The position numbers and the translations under genes were made by a program. A DNA stretch of 64,000 nt, from positions 545,501 through 609,500 of the forward strand of contig NZ_CP037951.1 of NCBI RefSeq assembly GCF_004358445.1, in the 5' to 3' direction. Shown in pieces: positions 1-8,553 of the stretch; the stretch's first letter is position 1, and the number at the start of each line of letters is the position of its first letter. The notes beneath the pieces were generated by a model. It was not told the origin of the DNA. It ran no database searches and was given only the letters and a program-made list of their open reading frames with translations. This stretch comes from Parashewanella tropica (GTDB lineage: Bacteria; Pseudomonadota; Gammaproteobacteria; Enterobacterales; Shewanellaceae).

Positions 1-373
1 TTGCGCTGTCCCCACTGGCTTTGACCGCAATCTCATAATTACCATGTTGTCCATGAATATTAACTCGGCGGATCAAGTTTGAATCGGAAAATGGCAAGCT
101 GGTATCTGGCGTTTTAATGCTTGCTTGAACTCTATTATTTTTAATCGAAAGTCCAATCCAAATTTGTACATTATCGACAAGACAGTCTTCAGATGAAGCA
201 CCATCACTAATACTAAAGAATGGCTGGGTTTTCAGAGCTGGAACGGTACAGATTTCTTTATCGGTGTTGTTGGCAATATAAGTGTTAAATAACTCAGCGT
301 GGGCAAGGTTTAGATGGAAAAAGAAACAAACAGCTGTCATTAATCCAAATATGCGATCAAATTGAAGTTTCAT
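1..373 (-). CDS. Small secreted protein, partial (C-terminus outside window)
   Basis: Reading the minus strand from an ATG at 373 gives an open frame of 124 codons to the window edge. It starts with a typical signal peptide (MKLQFDRIFG..., hydrophobic core, cleavage probably after LAHA around residue 26). The mature part begins LFNTYIANNT and has two cysteines near residues 42 and 60. The pattern of an aromatic residue, NNT, Cys, a Lys, and a second Cys-x-(V/I)-D also occurs in the downstream gene at 461-910, so the two are probably tandem paralogues. I do not recognise the family. Export to the periplasm or outside is inferred from the signal peptide only. The frame is cut by the window, so length is unknown. 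Confidence 0.7.
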   Translation of the reverse strand, partial: MKLQFDRIFGLMTAVCFFFHLNLAHAELFNTYIANNTDKEICTVPALKTQPFFSISDGASSEDCLVDNVQIWIGLSIKNNRVQASIKTPDTSLPFSDSNLIRRVNIHGQHGNYEIAVKASGDSA

Positions 374-460
374 CGGATGTTGCTCTTAAAGGAAAGAGAA
401 GTCCATTAATAGCATTCATGACTTAAACTACGCTGAATAGAGCTGAGCGTTCAACCTTCT

Positions 461-910
461 TTATCTAAAAGTCGACTTAGGAATAAATTGAAAATTATTC
501 ATTGGAGCTAAACTCGCAGAAAAGTCTATTTCATCACCGATAATTTGTGTCGAGAGTTCAAAATTGCTGTCTCTCGCAATAATCGTCATTGTTCTCAGCT
601 CTGGCTCAGTGGCTGTAGGTATGCAGTTGCGTGGTGTGTCGATCCCAACACTAGGGATCCCTTGTATCATTTTAAGAACGAGCTTGGTATCAATTCCATC
701 TATGCTACAACCTCGAGTATCATTACTTGTACTGCCTTTTATTATCTTACTAAGCTCGGCCTTAGTCTTAGGTTGGATACCACATACTGAAATTGGTGTG
801 TTGTTGATAAAGTAGCTGTGAATATAGTTATCAGCATGAGCTGATGTTAGAAAAAGTGATGCTAAAAGCGCCACGATTACTTGAAATGATGCAAAATTAA
901 AAGGTTTCAT
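461..910 (-). CDS. Small secreted protein, paralogue of the upstream gene
   Basis: This 149-residue protein has a signal peptide ending ...FLTSAHA (about residue 26), then a mature chain beginning DNYIHSYFINNT. It has cysteines at about residues 43, 68 and 96. The N-terminal mature region aligns by eye with the partial protein at 1-373: (F/Y)xxNNTxxxxC, a Lys about six residues later, and (D/G)C(L/S)(V/I)D. The middle is more diverged. No catalytic motif is visible and no known family is recognised. The start is supported by the signal peptide; a weak AGGT lies about nine bases upstream. Two secreted paralogues beside a probable death-domain protein suggest an accessory, possibly interaction-related, block; that is inference. 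Confidence 0.75.
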   Translation of the reverse strand: MKPFNFASFQVIVALLASLFLTSAHADNYIHSYFINNTPISVCGIQPKTKAELSKIIKGSTSNDTRGCSIDGIDTKLVLKMIQGIPSVGIDTPRNCIPTATEPELRTMTIIARDSNFELSTQIIGDEIDFSASLAPMNNFQFIPKSTFR

Positions 911-981
911 ATTTAGGTACCTATGAATTAAACTTAATACTTATTACGAAATGTGTTCGTAACATTCTCTATTGAAGCTCT

Positions 982-1857
982 CTAGCCAACAGCTTTCTCA
1001 AGTAATTTTACTCTTTCGTTTAAACTCGATTGTTCGGTTTTGAGTTGAGCCACAACTTTCGAAAGTTCAGCAACTGATTTCTTCAGGCTCTTGTTTTCGG
1101 CTAACAGTATTTTAATCTGTTGCTCTGTAGTGGCTTTATCCATTGCAAAAATATGAGATGAAGCACTCGGCTCTGTCAGATAAAAGTCTTGTTCATTTCC
1201 TTGAAAGGCTTGTAAAAAGTTTTCTGCATCATGTTTGTTGATGATGTTTAGGGCTTGATGTAGATCTGAGAATCGAGCATGAGCTTGACAAGCCGTTTTG
1301 AGTACCTTTTGAAGGCAAAATTCACAGTTACCTCGTTCCTCGTCTTCATAGTTCAACAGTTCATCGACACTTATGTCTAAATGTATTCCCAGCAAACACC
1401 AATTATTTTGTTCCCCCGTAAAGTATTGAAATATTGAGTCAGGGTTTATTTGCTGTTCTTGAGGGGCTTGTTGATTTGAAGGATTTAAGTAGCTACTGGA
1501 TGTTTCAAGATAGAATTGACTGCCATTAGTTTGGTGAGCATGCTCTAACTGTTCACTTTCATTAAATTTTCTAAGTGCTTTTAACGTACGGATAATACCA
1601 TCAACATTGGTGCCCTTAGCCATGACGGTTGAGAGTGCTTTTAAGCCCACACAAACCGAATTGTGTCTGTACTGCTTGTCCCAGCCCTGATATTGAGAAA
1701 ACCCAATTCCTAGCCGAGCAAAAAAATCGAATGAAAGTTCAGATTTGACAAAGGGAAATATGGCGGACATTCTGTACGTTTTTTGTTGCTTAGAGGGGGG
1801 TAAGGCAGGAGCCGCAGGCGGGACAGAGCTTGTTGTATCTACAGCATGAGCAGCCAT
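982..1857 (-). CDS. Probable tandem death-fold domain protein with C-terminal coiled coil
   Basis: This is a 291-residue soluble protein without signal peptide or membrane segment. Residues 150-217 have the death-domain pattern: a Trp at 153, LGxxL with hydrophobic spacing, a Cys-centred third helix (NCEFCLQKVL) and a final pair of helices (FSDLHQALNIIN, then AENFLQAF). Residues 40-100 show a weaker version (FFARLG, Cys, VDGIIRTLKALRKFNESEQL), suggesting two tandem domains. The N-terminal 30 residues are Pro/Ala/Ser rich and disordered. Residues 240-289 are a heptad-patterned coiled coil rich in Leu, Lys and Glu. Death folds mediate homotypic assembly in eukaryotic signalling and in some bacterial defence proteins. 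A role as an effector or as a self-assembling adaptor is possible but unproven. The domain call rests on pattern matching by eye. Confidence 0.6.
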   Translation of the reverse strand: MAAHAVDTTSSVPPAAPALPPSKQQKTYRMSAIFPFVKSELSFDFFARLGIGFSQYQGWDKQYRHNSVCVGLKALSTVMAKGTNVDGIIRTLKALRKFNESEQLEHAHQTNGSQFYLETSSSYLNPSNQQAPQEQQINPDSIFQYFTGEQNNWCLLGIHLDISVDELLNYEDEERGNCEFCLQKVLKTACQAHARFSDLHQALNIINKHDAENFLQAFQGNEQDFYLTEPSASSHIFAMDKATTEQQIKILLAENKSLKKSVAELSKVVAQLKTEQSSLNERVKLLEKAVG

Positions 1858-1977
1858 AACTTTCTCACTTAATTGGTTGAGTGCGAGTGACTAAGGTTTA
1901 GGCTTGCAACTGAACTTAAGTGATTAAAATAAAGCTACTGACTTATAGCTAACGCTCTTATTAAGTGTGGCTTTCAT

Positions 1978-2018
1978 AATTGGATACCACTTGTTGTCGC
2001 TGCCAAGGATATCCAATT
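1978..2018. repeat. 9-bp perfect inverted repeat between accessory block and pntB
   Basis: AATTGGATA at 1978-1986 is matched by TATCCAATT at 2010-2018 with 23 bases between. It lies in the gap upstream of the death-domain gene and downstream of pntB, both on the minus strand. No T-run follows on either strand, so it is not a convincing intrinsic terminator. It could be an operator or a weak transcript-end hairpin. Confidence 0.35.
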
Positions 2019-2058
2019 ATTCTATATGTTTATTGAAGCAATGCTGAACAGGCGCCAG

Positions 2059-3459
2059 TTAGATTTTATCTAAAATTTGTAAACAGCTTGCTTTGGCATC
2101 CCCAAACAACATTTGTGTGTTGTCTTTGAAGAACAATGGATTTTGTACACCCGCATAGCCAGTATTCATCGAGCGTTTAAATACGACGACTTGTCCCGCA
2201 TTCCATACCTCAAGTACAGGCATACCGGCAATCGGGCTGTTTGGATCGTCCATTGCCGCAGGATTGACCGTGTCGTTAGCACCAATCACTAATACCACAT
2301 CGGTATCAGAAAAATCATCATTGATTTCATCCATTTCTAATACGATGTCATAAGGCACTTTAGCTTCTGCAAGCAGTACATTCATATGACCTGGTAAGCG
2401 TCCTGCAACAGGGTGAATACCAAAGCGAACGTTAATACCTTTGTCTCGAAGTTTCTGAGTGATCTCTGCGACAGGATATTGAGCTTGAGCCACTGCCATG
2501 CCGTATCCAGGGGTGATAATCACATTACGAGCATTCTTCAGCATGTCTGCGACATCTTCTGCAAAGGTTTCTCTGTGTTCACTTTGTTCCTCGTCGCCAC
2601 TAGATACTTGAACATCGTTACCAAAACCGCCAGCAATCACTGAGATAAAGGAGCGATTCATTGCCTTACACATGATGTAAGATAAAATTGCCCCTGATGA
2701 GCCAACCAAGGCACCGACGATGATCAATAAGTCATTGGATAACATAAATCCAGCCGCTGCCGCAGCCCAACCCGAGTAAGAGTTCAGCATAGACACCACC
2801 ACTGGCATATCGGCGCCGCCTATGGAAGCCACTAAATGCCAGCCAAATAATCCCGCCAAAACTGACATGATGATCAACGTTGTGACGCTTTGCTCGATTG
2901 CAGCAAAGTGGATCAGCATGGCAAAGCTTACTAACAGAGCCAATAAATTGAGCTTATGGCGATGAGGTAGGGTTAACGCTTTTGAGTTGATGATGCCACG
3001 AAGCTTCCCAAAGGCGACAATTGAACCTGTAAAGGTCACTGCACCAATAAAGATCCCTAAATACACTTCAACGAGGTGAATGGTGTACTCAGCACCTGTT
3101 AACACATGAAGCGCTTGGCCTTCCACTGGGTGTAGATCTAAAAAGCTGTTGAAGCCAACAAATACCGCGGCTAAACCCACAAAGCTGTGAAGCATGGCAA
3201 CCAATTCCGGCATTTGAGTCATTTCCACTTTGCGGGCAAGATAAACACCAATGACGGCACCTACGACCATTGCCGCGATAATCCATTCCAAGCCCAGAGT
3301 ATCAGGACGAAAGACGGTGGCTAACAGTGCAATGGACATCCCTAAAACACCAGAAATGTTGCCTTGTTTTGCCGTTTCTTGCTTAGAAAGCCCCGCCAAA
3401 CTGAAAATAAATAATACCGCTGCAATCAAGTAAGCGGCTGTAATGATCCCTTCAGACAT
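2059..3459 (-). CDS. pntB: NAD(P) transhydrogenase subunit beta
   Basis: PntB is the beta subunit of the proton-translocating transhydrogenase, which uses the proton gradient to move hydride from NADH to NADP+. The 466-residue length fits the family (E. coli about 462). The N-terminal 260 residues hold a series of hydrophobic helices forming the membrane domain. The C-terminal part from about residue 285 is the NADP(H)-binding domain, with the [10 protein letters not shown] loop, [17 protein letters not shown] and the [10 protein letters not shown] segment. It lies 11 bases after pntA on the same strand, so the two form one operon. An AGGTCATC-type Shine-Dalgarno lies just before the start. 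Identification is secure. Confidence 0.97.
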   Translation of the reverse strand: MSEGIITAAYLIAAVLFIFSLAGLSKQETAKQGNISGVLGMSIALLATVFRPDTLGLEWIIAAMVVGAVIGVYLARKVEMTQMPELVAMLHSFVGLAAVFVGFNSFLDLHPVEGQALHVLTGAEYTIHLVEVYLGIFIGAVTFTGSIVAFGKLRGIINSKALTLPHRHKLNLLALLVSFAMLIHFAAIEQSVTTLIIMSVLAGLFGWHLVASIGGADMPVVVSMLNSYSGWAAAAAGFMLSNDLLIIVGALVGSSGAILSYIMCKAMNRSFISVIAGGFGNDVQVSSGDEEQSEHRETFAEDVADMLKNARNVIITPGYGMAVAQAQYPVAEITQKLRDKGINVRFGIHPVAGRLPGHMNVLLAEAKVPYDIVLEMDEINDDFSDTDVVLVIGANDTVNPAAMDDPNSPIAGMPVLEVWNAGQVVVFKRSMNTGYAGVQNPLFFKDNTQMLFGDAKASCLQILDKI

Positions 3460-3470
3460 GATGACCTCCG

Positions 3471-5000
3471 CTATTGATCTTTTCTGAACATTTTCAGCAT
3501 GCGATGAGTGACGGTAAAGCCACCAAAGATGTTAATGCTGGCAATAAGAATGGCGGCAAATGCCAAAAGGTTAATGACGATTGAGCCATGACCAATTTGC
3601 AATAAAGCCCCGACGACAATAATGCCTGAAATGGCATTGGTCACCGACATTAGCGGCGTATGTAGCGAGTGAGAGACATTCCACACCACGTAATAGCCCA
3701 CCACACAAGACAGCACGAATACGGTAAAGTGTGATAAAAATGCCGCTGGAGCCGTCGCTGCAATGGCGGTAAAGGCAAGAGCGCCAAGCCCTGCGAACCA
3801 ATATTTCATTGAAGACGGTTTTTCTTCTTTGACTTCGGTAGGTTTTATGGTTTCTTGCTTAGGCTGAGCTGGAGCGGCTGACACAGATATAGGCGGTGGC
3901 GGGAACAAAATACTTTGTTCGTGGCTAACCGTCATATTACGAGTGACGACATCGTCAAAATCCAACTCAATCTCACCATCTTTTTGTTTGCAAAGTAGCT
4001 TCATCAGGTTGACGAGGTTAGTTGCGTAAAGCTGAGAGGACTGAGTCGGCAAACGACCCGCTAAATCGGTATAGCCAATCACCGTCACCCCATTGTCGGT
4101 AACAATTTTTCGTCCTGCGACACTGGGTTCAACATTACCGCCAGAACCTGCGGCTAAATCTACAATGACTGAGCCGGGTTTCATGGAGTCCACCATGGCT
4201 TTGCTGATCAATTTAGGCGCTGTTTTTCCTGGGATCTGGGCTGTGGTGATGATGATATCTACATCTTTAGCTTGCTCGGCAAATAGTGCCATTTCAGCGG
4301 CGATAAACTCTTCAGACATCACTTTAGCGTAGCCATCTGAGCTACCACCTTGTTCGTCACTAAAATCTAATTTTAAAAATTCACCACCCATGGATTCAAT
4401 TTGTTCAGCGACCTCTAGGCGAGTGTCAAAGGCGCGAACAATGGCACCCAATGAGCCTGCTGCGCCAATGGCGGCGAGCCCTGCAACGCCTGCACCAATC
4501 ACTAACACTTTGGCTGGTGGAACTTTTCCGGCTGCGGTAATTTGCCCTGTAAAAAAGCGCCCAAATTCATGAGCCGCTTCAACAACAGCACGATAACCAC
4601 TGATGTTAGCCATGGATGACAAGGCATCTAGGGACTGAGCGCGTGAAATACGCGGCACCATATCCATTGCTAAAACTGTGATGTCTTTATCGGCCAGTAG
4701 TTGAACTAACTCAGGGTTTTGAGCAGGCCAAATGAAACTGACTAAAATTGTGCCAGCCTGCATCTTACTGATTTCTTCAGGAGTGGGCGCATTGACCTTA
4801 AAGATCATTGAAGCATGCCAAACATCACTTGAGACTTTCGCCCCAGCTTCAGTAAAGGCGTTATCTGTAAAACTGGAGGCGACTCCAGCTTCATTTTCAA
4901 CAACAACATCAAATCCCAATTTGATTAATTGCTTGACGCTGTTGGGAGTCGCGGCAATTCGATGTTCACCGACTTGTTCCCTTGGTATTCCAATAAGCAT
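3471..5000 (-). CDS. pntA: NAD(P) transhydrogenase subunit alpha
   Basis: PntA carries the NAD(H)-binding domain and part of the proton channel of the transhydrogenase. At 509 residues it matches the E. coli form (510), meaning the single-chain alpha type and not the split PntAA/PntAB type. The first 370 residues resemble alanine dehydrogenase, with the dinucleotide-binding [18 protein letters not shown] around residue 170 and the [14 protein letters not shown] loop. A Pro/Lys/Glu-rich linker at about 375-400 leads to four membrane helices ending in [11 protein letters not shown]. It is the first gene of the pntAB operon; its promoter must lie in the 5001-5293 gap. Confidence 0.97.
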   Translation of the reverse strand: MLIGIPREQVGEHRIAATPNSVKQLIKLGFDVVVENEAGVASSFTDNAFTEAGAKVSSDVWHASMIFKVNAPTPEEISKMQAGTILVSFIWPAQNPELVQLLADKDITVLAMDMVPRISRAQSLDALSSMANISGYRAVVEAAHEFGRFFTGQITAAGKVPPAKVLVIGAGVAGLAAIGAAGSLGAIVRAFDTRLEVAEQIESMGGEFLKLDFSDEQGGSSDGYAKVMSEEFIAAEMALFAEQAKDVDIIITTAQIPGKTAPKLISKAMVDSMKPGSVIVDLAAGSGGNVEPSVAGRKIVTDNGVTVIGYTDLAGRLPTQSSQLYATNLVNLMKLLCKQKDGEIELDFDDVVTRNMTVSHEQSILFPPPPISVSAAPAQPKQETIKPTEVKEEKPSSMKYWFAGLGALAFTAIAATAPAAFLSHFTVFVLSCVVGYYVVWNVSHSLHTPLMSVTNAISGIIVVGALLQIGHGSIVINLLAFAAILIASINIFGGFTVTHRMLKMFRKDQ

Positions 5001-5274
5001 GGCGGTTCTCTAATTTGAATGAAAATGTTACTGAGTAAAAAACAAGCGTTTTCAACAATATGGTAGACATGCTTAAAAAGCAATCACGATTAGCTTGTTA
5101 TTTGTACTCTGTATATTTTGTAGACCGTAGAATGGGAAAATACATTGCATTATTGGCCGCTTTGGTGCGAATTAAGTTGGCTAAGTTGTTGCTGTAATCA
5201 CAAAAATCGAAGTTACAGGTAGGAGGTGTGTGGGTATAACTGTGTATCTTAGAGTGAAATTTATCCAATGCCAT

Positions 5275-5301
5275 TCAAGAAATGCGGTATACTGTCGATG
5301 A
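5275..5301 (+). promoter_or_regulatory. Candidate FliA (sigma-28) promoter for motX
   Basis: TCAA at 5275-5278, a 15-base spacer, then GTCGATGA at 5294-5301 resembles the flagellar sigma-28 consensus TAAA-N15-GCCGATAA (three of four and six of eight positions). The predicted transcript would begin near 5309, upstream of the motX start chosen here. The rest of the 5001-5333 gap (divergent pntA/motX spacer) shows nothing else I can name apart from the region where the pntA promoter must be. Confidence 0.4.
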
Positions 5302-5333
5302 TCTTCAATAAGAAGACGATAACAATTTCATTT

Positions 5334-5942
5334 ATGATGCGAACATTCTTAATTTCTCTCATACTCATAGCTGCTGTTCCTGTTAAGGCTGAAATACAAG
5401 CGGTTGATATCTATTCTGTTAAACAGTTGAGTCAATTGATCCACCAAGATCGTTACTTACAGCAAGTGAAACATGATGATTGTCAGCTCGTTGAAGATAT
5501 TGAAGCCAGAGCTGAAGTATTAAAAGAGCCCCTGTATCAATTTTTATGGGGTGAGATGCTGCTGACAGGTACGTGTGTCCCACAAGACAGTCGTCGCGGA
5601 ATGACACAGCTAACAGCCAGTGCCAACCAAGGCAGTAATGAGGCATTATTTCGATTGGCACGCTATTATGACGAAGGTGATCGCGTCATAGAAAATAATG
5701 AAACGGCAGTCAAATACGCATTACCCGCGGCGAGTGGTGGTTATATCCCAGCGCAAATGTTATTGGTGAAATTGCTCAATGAGGGCTACGGCAGTCCTTT
5801 TGATTATGAACAGAGTTACAAGCTGCTGTATCACAATGTATTTGACGATAAAGTCAGCAAAGATAAAGCTGAAAAATTATTGAAACGATTGGCGACTAAA
5901 ATGCCAGCAAGTATTGTAAAAAGGGCGCAGAAAAGAAGGTAA
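5334..5942 (+). CDS. motX: MotX, sodium-type polar flagellar motor component
   Basis: MotX is a periplasmic T-ring protein needed to place the PomAB/MotAB sodium-driven stator around the polar flagellar motor. The mature protein carries the hallmark DDCQLVEDIEARA near its start, the YQFLWGEMLLTGTCV segment, Sel1-type helical repeats (NQGSNEALFRLARYYDEGD and the following repeat), the YGSPFDYEQSYKLLY segment and the basic end VKRAQKRR. I chose the ATG at 5334 because it gives a normal signal peptide (MMRTFLISLILIAAVPVKA) and lies downstream of the candidate sigma-28 promoter; the frame stays open upstream to 5268. It sits before rnr, as in Shewanella. Confidence 0.9.
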   Translation: MMRTFLISLILIAAVPVKAEIQAVDIYSVKQLSQLIHQDRYLQQVKHDDCQLVEDIEARAEVLKEPLYQFLWGEMLLTGTCVPQDSRRGMTQLTASANQGSNEALFRLARYYDEGDRVIENNETAVKYALPAASGGYIPAQMLLVKLLNEGYGSPFDYEQSYKLLYHNVFDDKVSKDKAEKLLKRLATKMPASIVKRAQKRR

Positions 5943-5975
5943 CGTAAAATGACCCTGCGCCATAAAGGAAACTGA

Positions 5976-8384
5976 ATGACACAAGATCCGCATTTAAAGC
6001 GAGAGCAAGAAAAGTACGAAAATCCAATTCCTAGTCGAGAATTCATTCTTGACCATTTAACCAAGCAAACTGCCCCCATGAGCCGTGAAAAAATTGCTGC
6101 GGCGCTCAATATTACTGATGAAGAACAACTGGAAGCGCTCAGAAGAAGACTGAGAGCGATGGAGCGAGACGGGCAGTTAGTATTTACGCGTAACCGTTGC
6201 TACGGCTTACCTGAGCGTATGGACTTATTATCCGGAACCGTTCTTGGGCACAAAGACGGCTTTGGCTTCTTTCAGCCCGATCAAGGTGGCGATGATCTCT
6301 ATATTTCAGCCCGTGATATGCAAATGTACTTTCACGGCGATAAAGTGCTGGCACAACCAGCGGCTGAACATGGACGCGGTAAAAAAGACGCTCGAATCGT
6401 CCGCTTAACTACACAAAGAACCGCGCCATTAGTCGGCCGTTATTATCTTGATGCCGGCATGGGCTTTTTCGTGGCGGATGATAAACGCATCACGCAAGAA
6501 GTCATCATTGCCCCAGAAGATAAAAACGGCGCCCGAAATGGTGATGTGGTGGTCGTCGAGCTTACTCGTCGTCCGAGCCGATACATTAAAGCCACTGCCA
6601 AAGTGACCGAAGTAATTGGTAAAGATAAAGCACCGGGAATGGAGATTGAAATTGCGCTTCGCAATTACGAACTGCCACACACTTGGTCGCCATTGATTGA
6701 AAAGAAACTACGCCGTATCCCCGATGAAGTTACCGAAGCCGAAAAACAAGGACGAGTGGATTTACGTCATCTGCCGTTAGTCACCATTGATGGTGAAGAT
6801 GCCCGTGACTTTGATGATGCTGTGTATTGCGAGCGCAAAAAAAGCGGCGGCTGGCGTTTATGGGTCGCCATTGCTGATGTCAGTCACTATGTAAGAACTG
6901 AATCGGCGATTGATAAAGAAGCGCAGGCTCGCGGTACCTCGGTGTATTTCCCATCGCAAGTGATCCCTATGCTGCCCGAAAAGCTGTCTAACGGCTTATG
7001 CTCACTCAATCCACAAGTGGATCGTTTGTGTATGGTGGCAGAAATGACGATTTCCGATCGCGGTAATTTATCTGGGTTTAAGTTCTATCCTGCCGTCATG
7101 CATTCGCACGCTCGTTTCACCTATACGGATGTAGCAGCCATGCTAGAAGGTGAAGTCAGTGATCATCCTCAGCAAGCATTACTTCCACACTTACAAAGTT
7201 TGCAAAGCTTATACCTTAAACTTGAGGAAAAACGTGCTGAACGTGGTGCTATTGGTTTTGAAACGGTGGAAACCCAGTTCATTTTCAATGAGCAACGTAA
7301 AATTGATCGTATAGAACCACGCCATCGCAACCAAGCCCATAAGATCATTGAAGAATGTATGATTTTAGCTAACGTGGCTGCGGCTAAGTTTGTGAAAAAA
7401 CACAAAGGCGAAGTGCTATACCGCGTCCATGAAGCCCCATCTGATATGAAGCTCACCAACTTTAAGAGCTTTTTGGCTGAACGTGGTTTAAGCCTTGGTG
7501 GTGGATTAGAGCCACAACCGGCTGATTATCAAGCTTTGATGGAGCAAATTACCGATCGCCCTGATGCTGAGCTTATTCAAGTGATGTTACTGCGCTCTAT
7601 GCGTCAAGCGGTATACAGCCCAGATAACAATGGGCACTTTGGTTTAGCACTAGAGCAATATGCGCATTTTACCTCGCCAATTCGCCGTTATCCGGATTTG
7701 ATCTTACACCGAGTCATTCGTTATCTATTAGCGAAAGAGCAAGGTGACACCAAAGAGAAATGGACACCAGAAGGCGGTTATCACTACCAGCTTGATGAGT
7801 TGGATAAGCTGGCTGAAAGTTGCTCTATGTGTGAGCGCCGTGCTGATGAAGCTACTCGTGATGTGTCGGACTGGCTCAAGTGTGAGTTTATGCAAGATCA
7901 TGTCGGTGATGTATTTGATGGTGTGATTGCTTCAGTCACTCATTTCGGCATGTTCGTTCGCTTAAATGACTTATTCATTGATGGCTTAGTGCATGTCTCT
8001 ACCATTGGTAATGATTACTTTCACTTTGATCATGAACGTCAAAAGCTAGTGGGCGAAAGTACAGGTCAAGTGTATCAACTTGGTGATGAAGTCACGGTAC
8101 AAGTTGCCAGTGTGAATCTCGATGATCGCATGATCGATCTAGTGATCCACGGTGATGCTCAGCCTAAACGCCGTAAAAGTAATAGACGTAAACCGCTGAC
8201 AGCCAGAGAACGAGTTAACATTGAAGGGGCTAAACGAGGAGACGGTAAAAAGTCAGGTTCTAAGCGTAAACCAGCTTCAAGAAAGACTGACGATACAAAA
8301 GTCTCATCAAAAAAGAAAAGCAGTAAAGTTTCAGGCAAGGCAAAGAAAACCAAAACCAAAACCAAAACCAAACGTAGGCGTTAA
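5976..8384 (+). CDS. rnr: Ribonuclease R
   Basis: RNase R is a processive 3'-5' exoribonuclease that degrades structured RNA, acting in mRNA and rRNA quality control. The 802 residues show, in order, an N-terminal winged-helix region, cold-shock/OB domains, the RNB catalytic domain with GEDARDFDDAVY (metal-binding aspartates, about residue 270) and SPIRRYPDLILHR, an S1 domain near 640-725, and a very basic tail rich in Lys, Ser and Thr ending in a KTKTKT run and RRR. All expected catalytic residues are present and length matches the family (E. coli 813). It lies 33 bases after motX and is followed by a clear terminator. Confidence 0.97.
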   Translation: MTQDPHLKREQEKYENPIPSREFILDHLTKQTAPMSREKIAAALNITDEEQLEALRRRLRAMERDGQLVFTRNRCYGLPERMDLLSGTVLGHKDGFGFFQPDQGGDDLYISARDMQMYFHGDKVLAQPAAEHGRGKKDARIVRLTTQRTAPLVGRYYLDAGMGFFVADDKRITQEVIIAPEDKNGARNGDVVVVELTRRPSRYIKATAKVTEVIGKDKAPGMEIEIALRNYELPHTWSPLIEKKLRRIPDEVTEAEKQGRVDLRHLPLVTIDGEDARDFDDAVYCERKKSGGWRLWVAIADVSHYVRTESAIDKEAQARGTSVYFPSQVIPMLPEKLSNGLCSLNPQVDRLCMVAEMTISDRGNLSGFKFYPAVMHSHARFTYTDVAAMLEGEVSDHPQQALLPHLQSLQSLYLKLEEKRAERGAIGFETVETQFIFNEQRKIDRIEPRHRNQAHKIIEECMILANVAAAKFVKKHKGEVLYRVHEAPSDMKLTNFKSFLAERGLSLGGGLEPQPADYQALMEQITDRPDAELIQVMLLRSMRQAVYSPDNNGHFGLALEQYAHFTSPIRRYPDLILHRVIRYLLAKEQGDTKEKWTPEGGYHYQLDELDKLAESCSMCERRADEATRDVSDWLKCEFMQDHVGDVFDGVIASVTHFGMFVRLNDLFIDGLVHVSTIGNDYFHFDHERQKLVGESTGQVYQLGDEVTVQVASVNLDDRMIDLVIHGDAQPKRRKSNRRKPLTARERVNIEGAKRGDGKKSGSKRKPASRKTDDTKVSSKKKSSKVSGKAKKTKTKTKTKRRR

Positions 8385-8410
8385 GTCAAATTCATCTTGC
8401 TAGGTTTCAA

Positions 8411-8437
8411 AGCGCTCGTATTAGAGCGCTTTTTTAT
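8411..8437 (+). terminator. Intrinsic terminator after rnr
   Basis: AGCGCTC (8411-8417) pairs with GAGCGCT (8424-8430) around a six-base loop and is followed by a run of T. It separates rnr from the inserted phosphatase gene. Confidence 0.85.
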
Positions 8438-8553
8438 TTAAAAATCCCTAAATTATTAAACATTAAATTAACGATCATTAAGTTGTATTCCCATGTTTGT
8501 AACATAAACTTTTTGTATAGGTTTATGTGCAATGCACCACAATGGTACGGAAT

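Noticed and set aside
8345-8374. Telomere-like CCAAAA tandem repeat
   Set aside because: It encodes the Lys-Thr tail of RNase R in frame and has no independent meaning.
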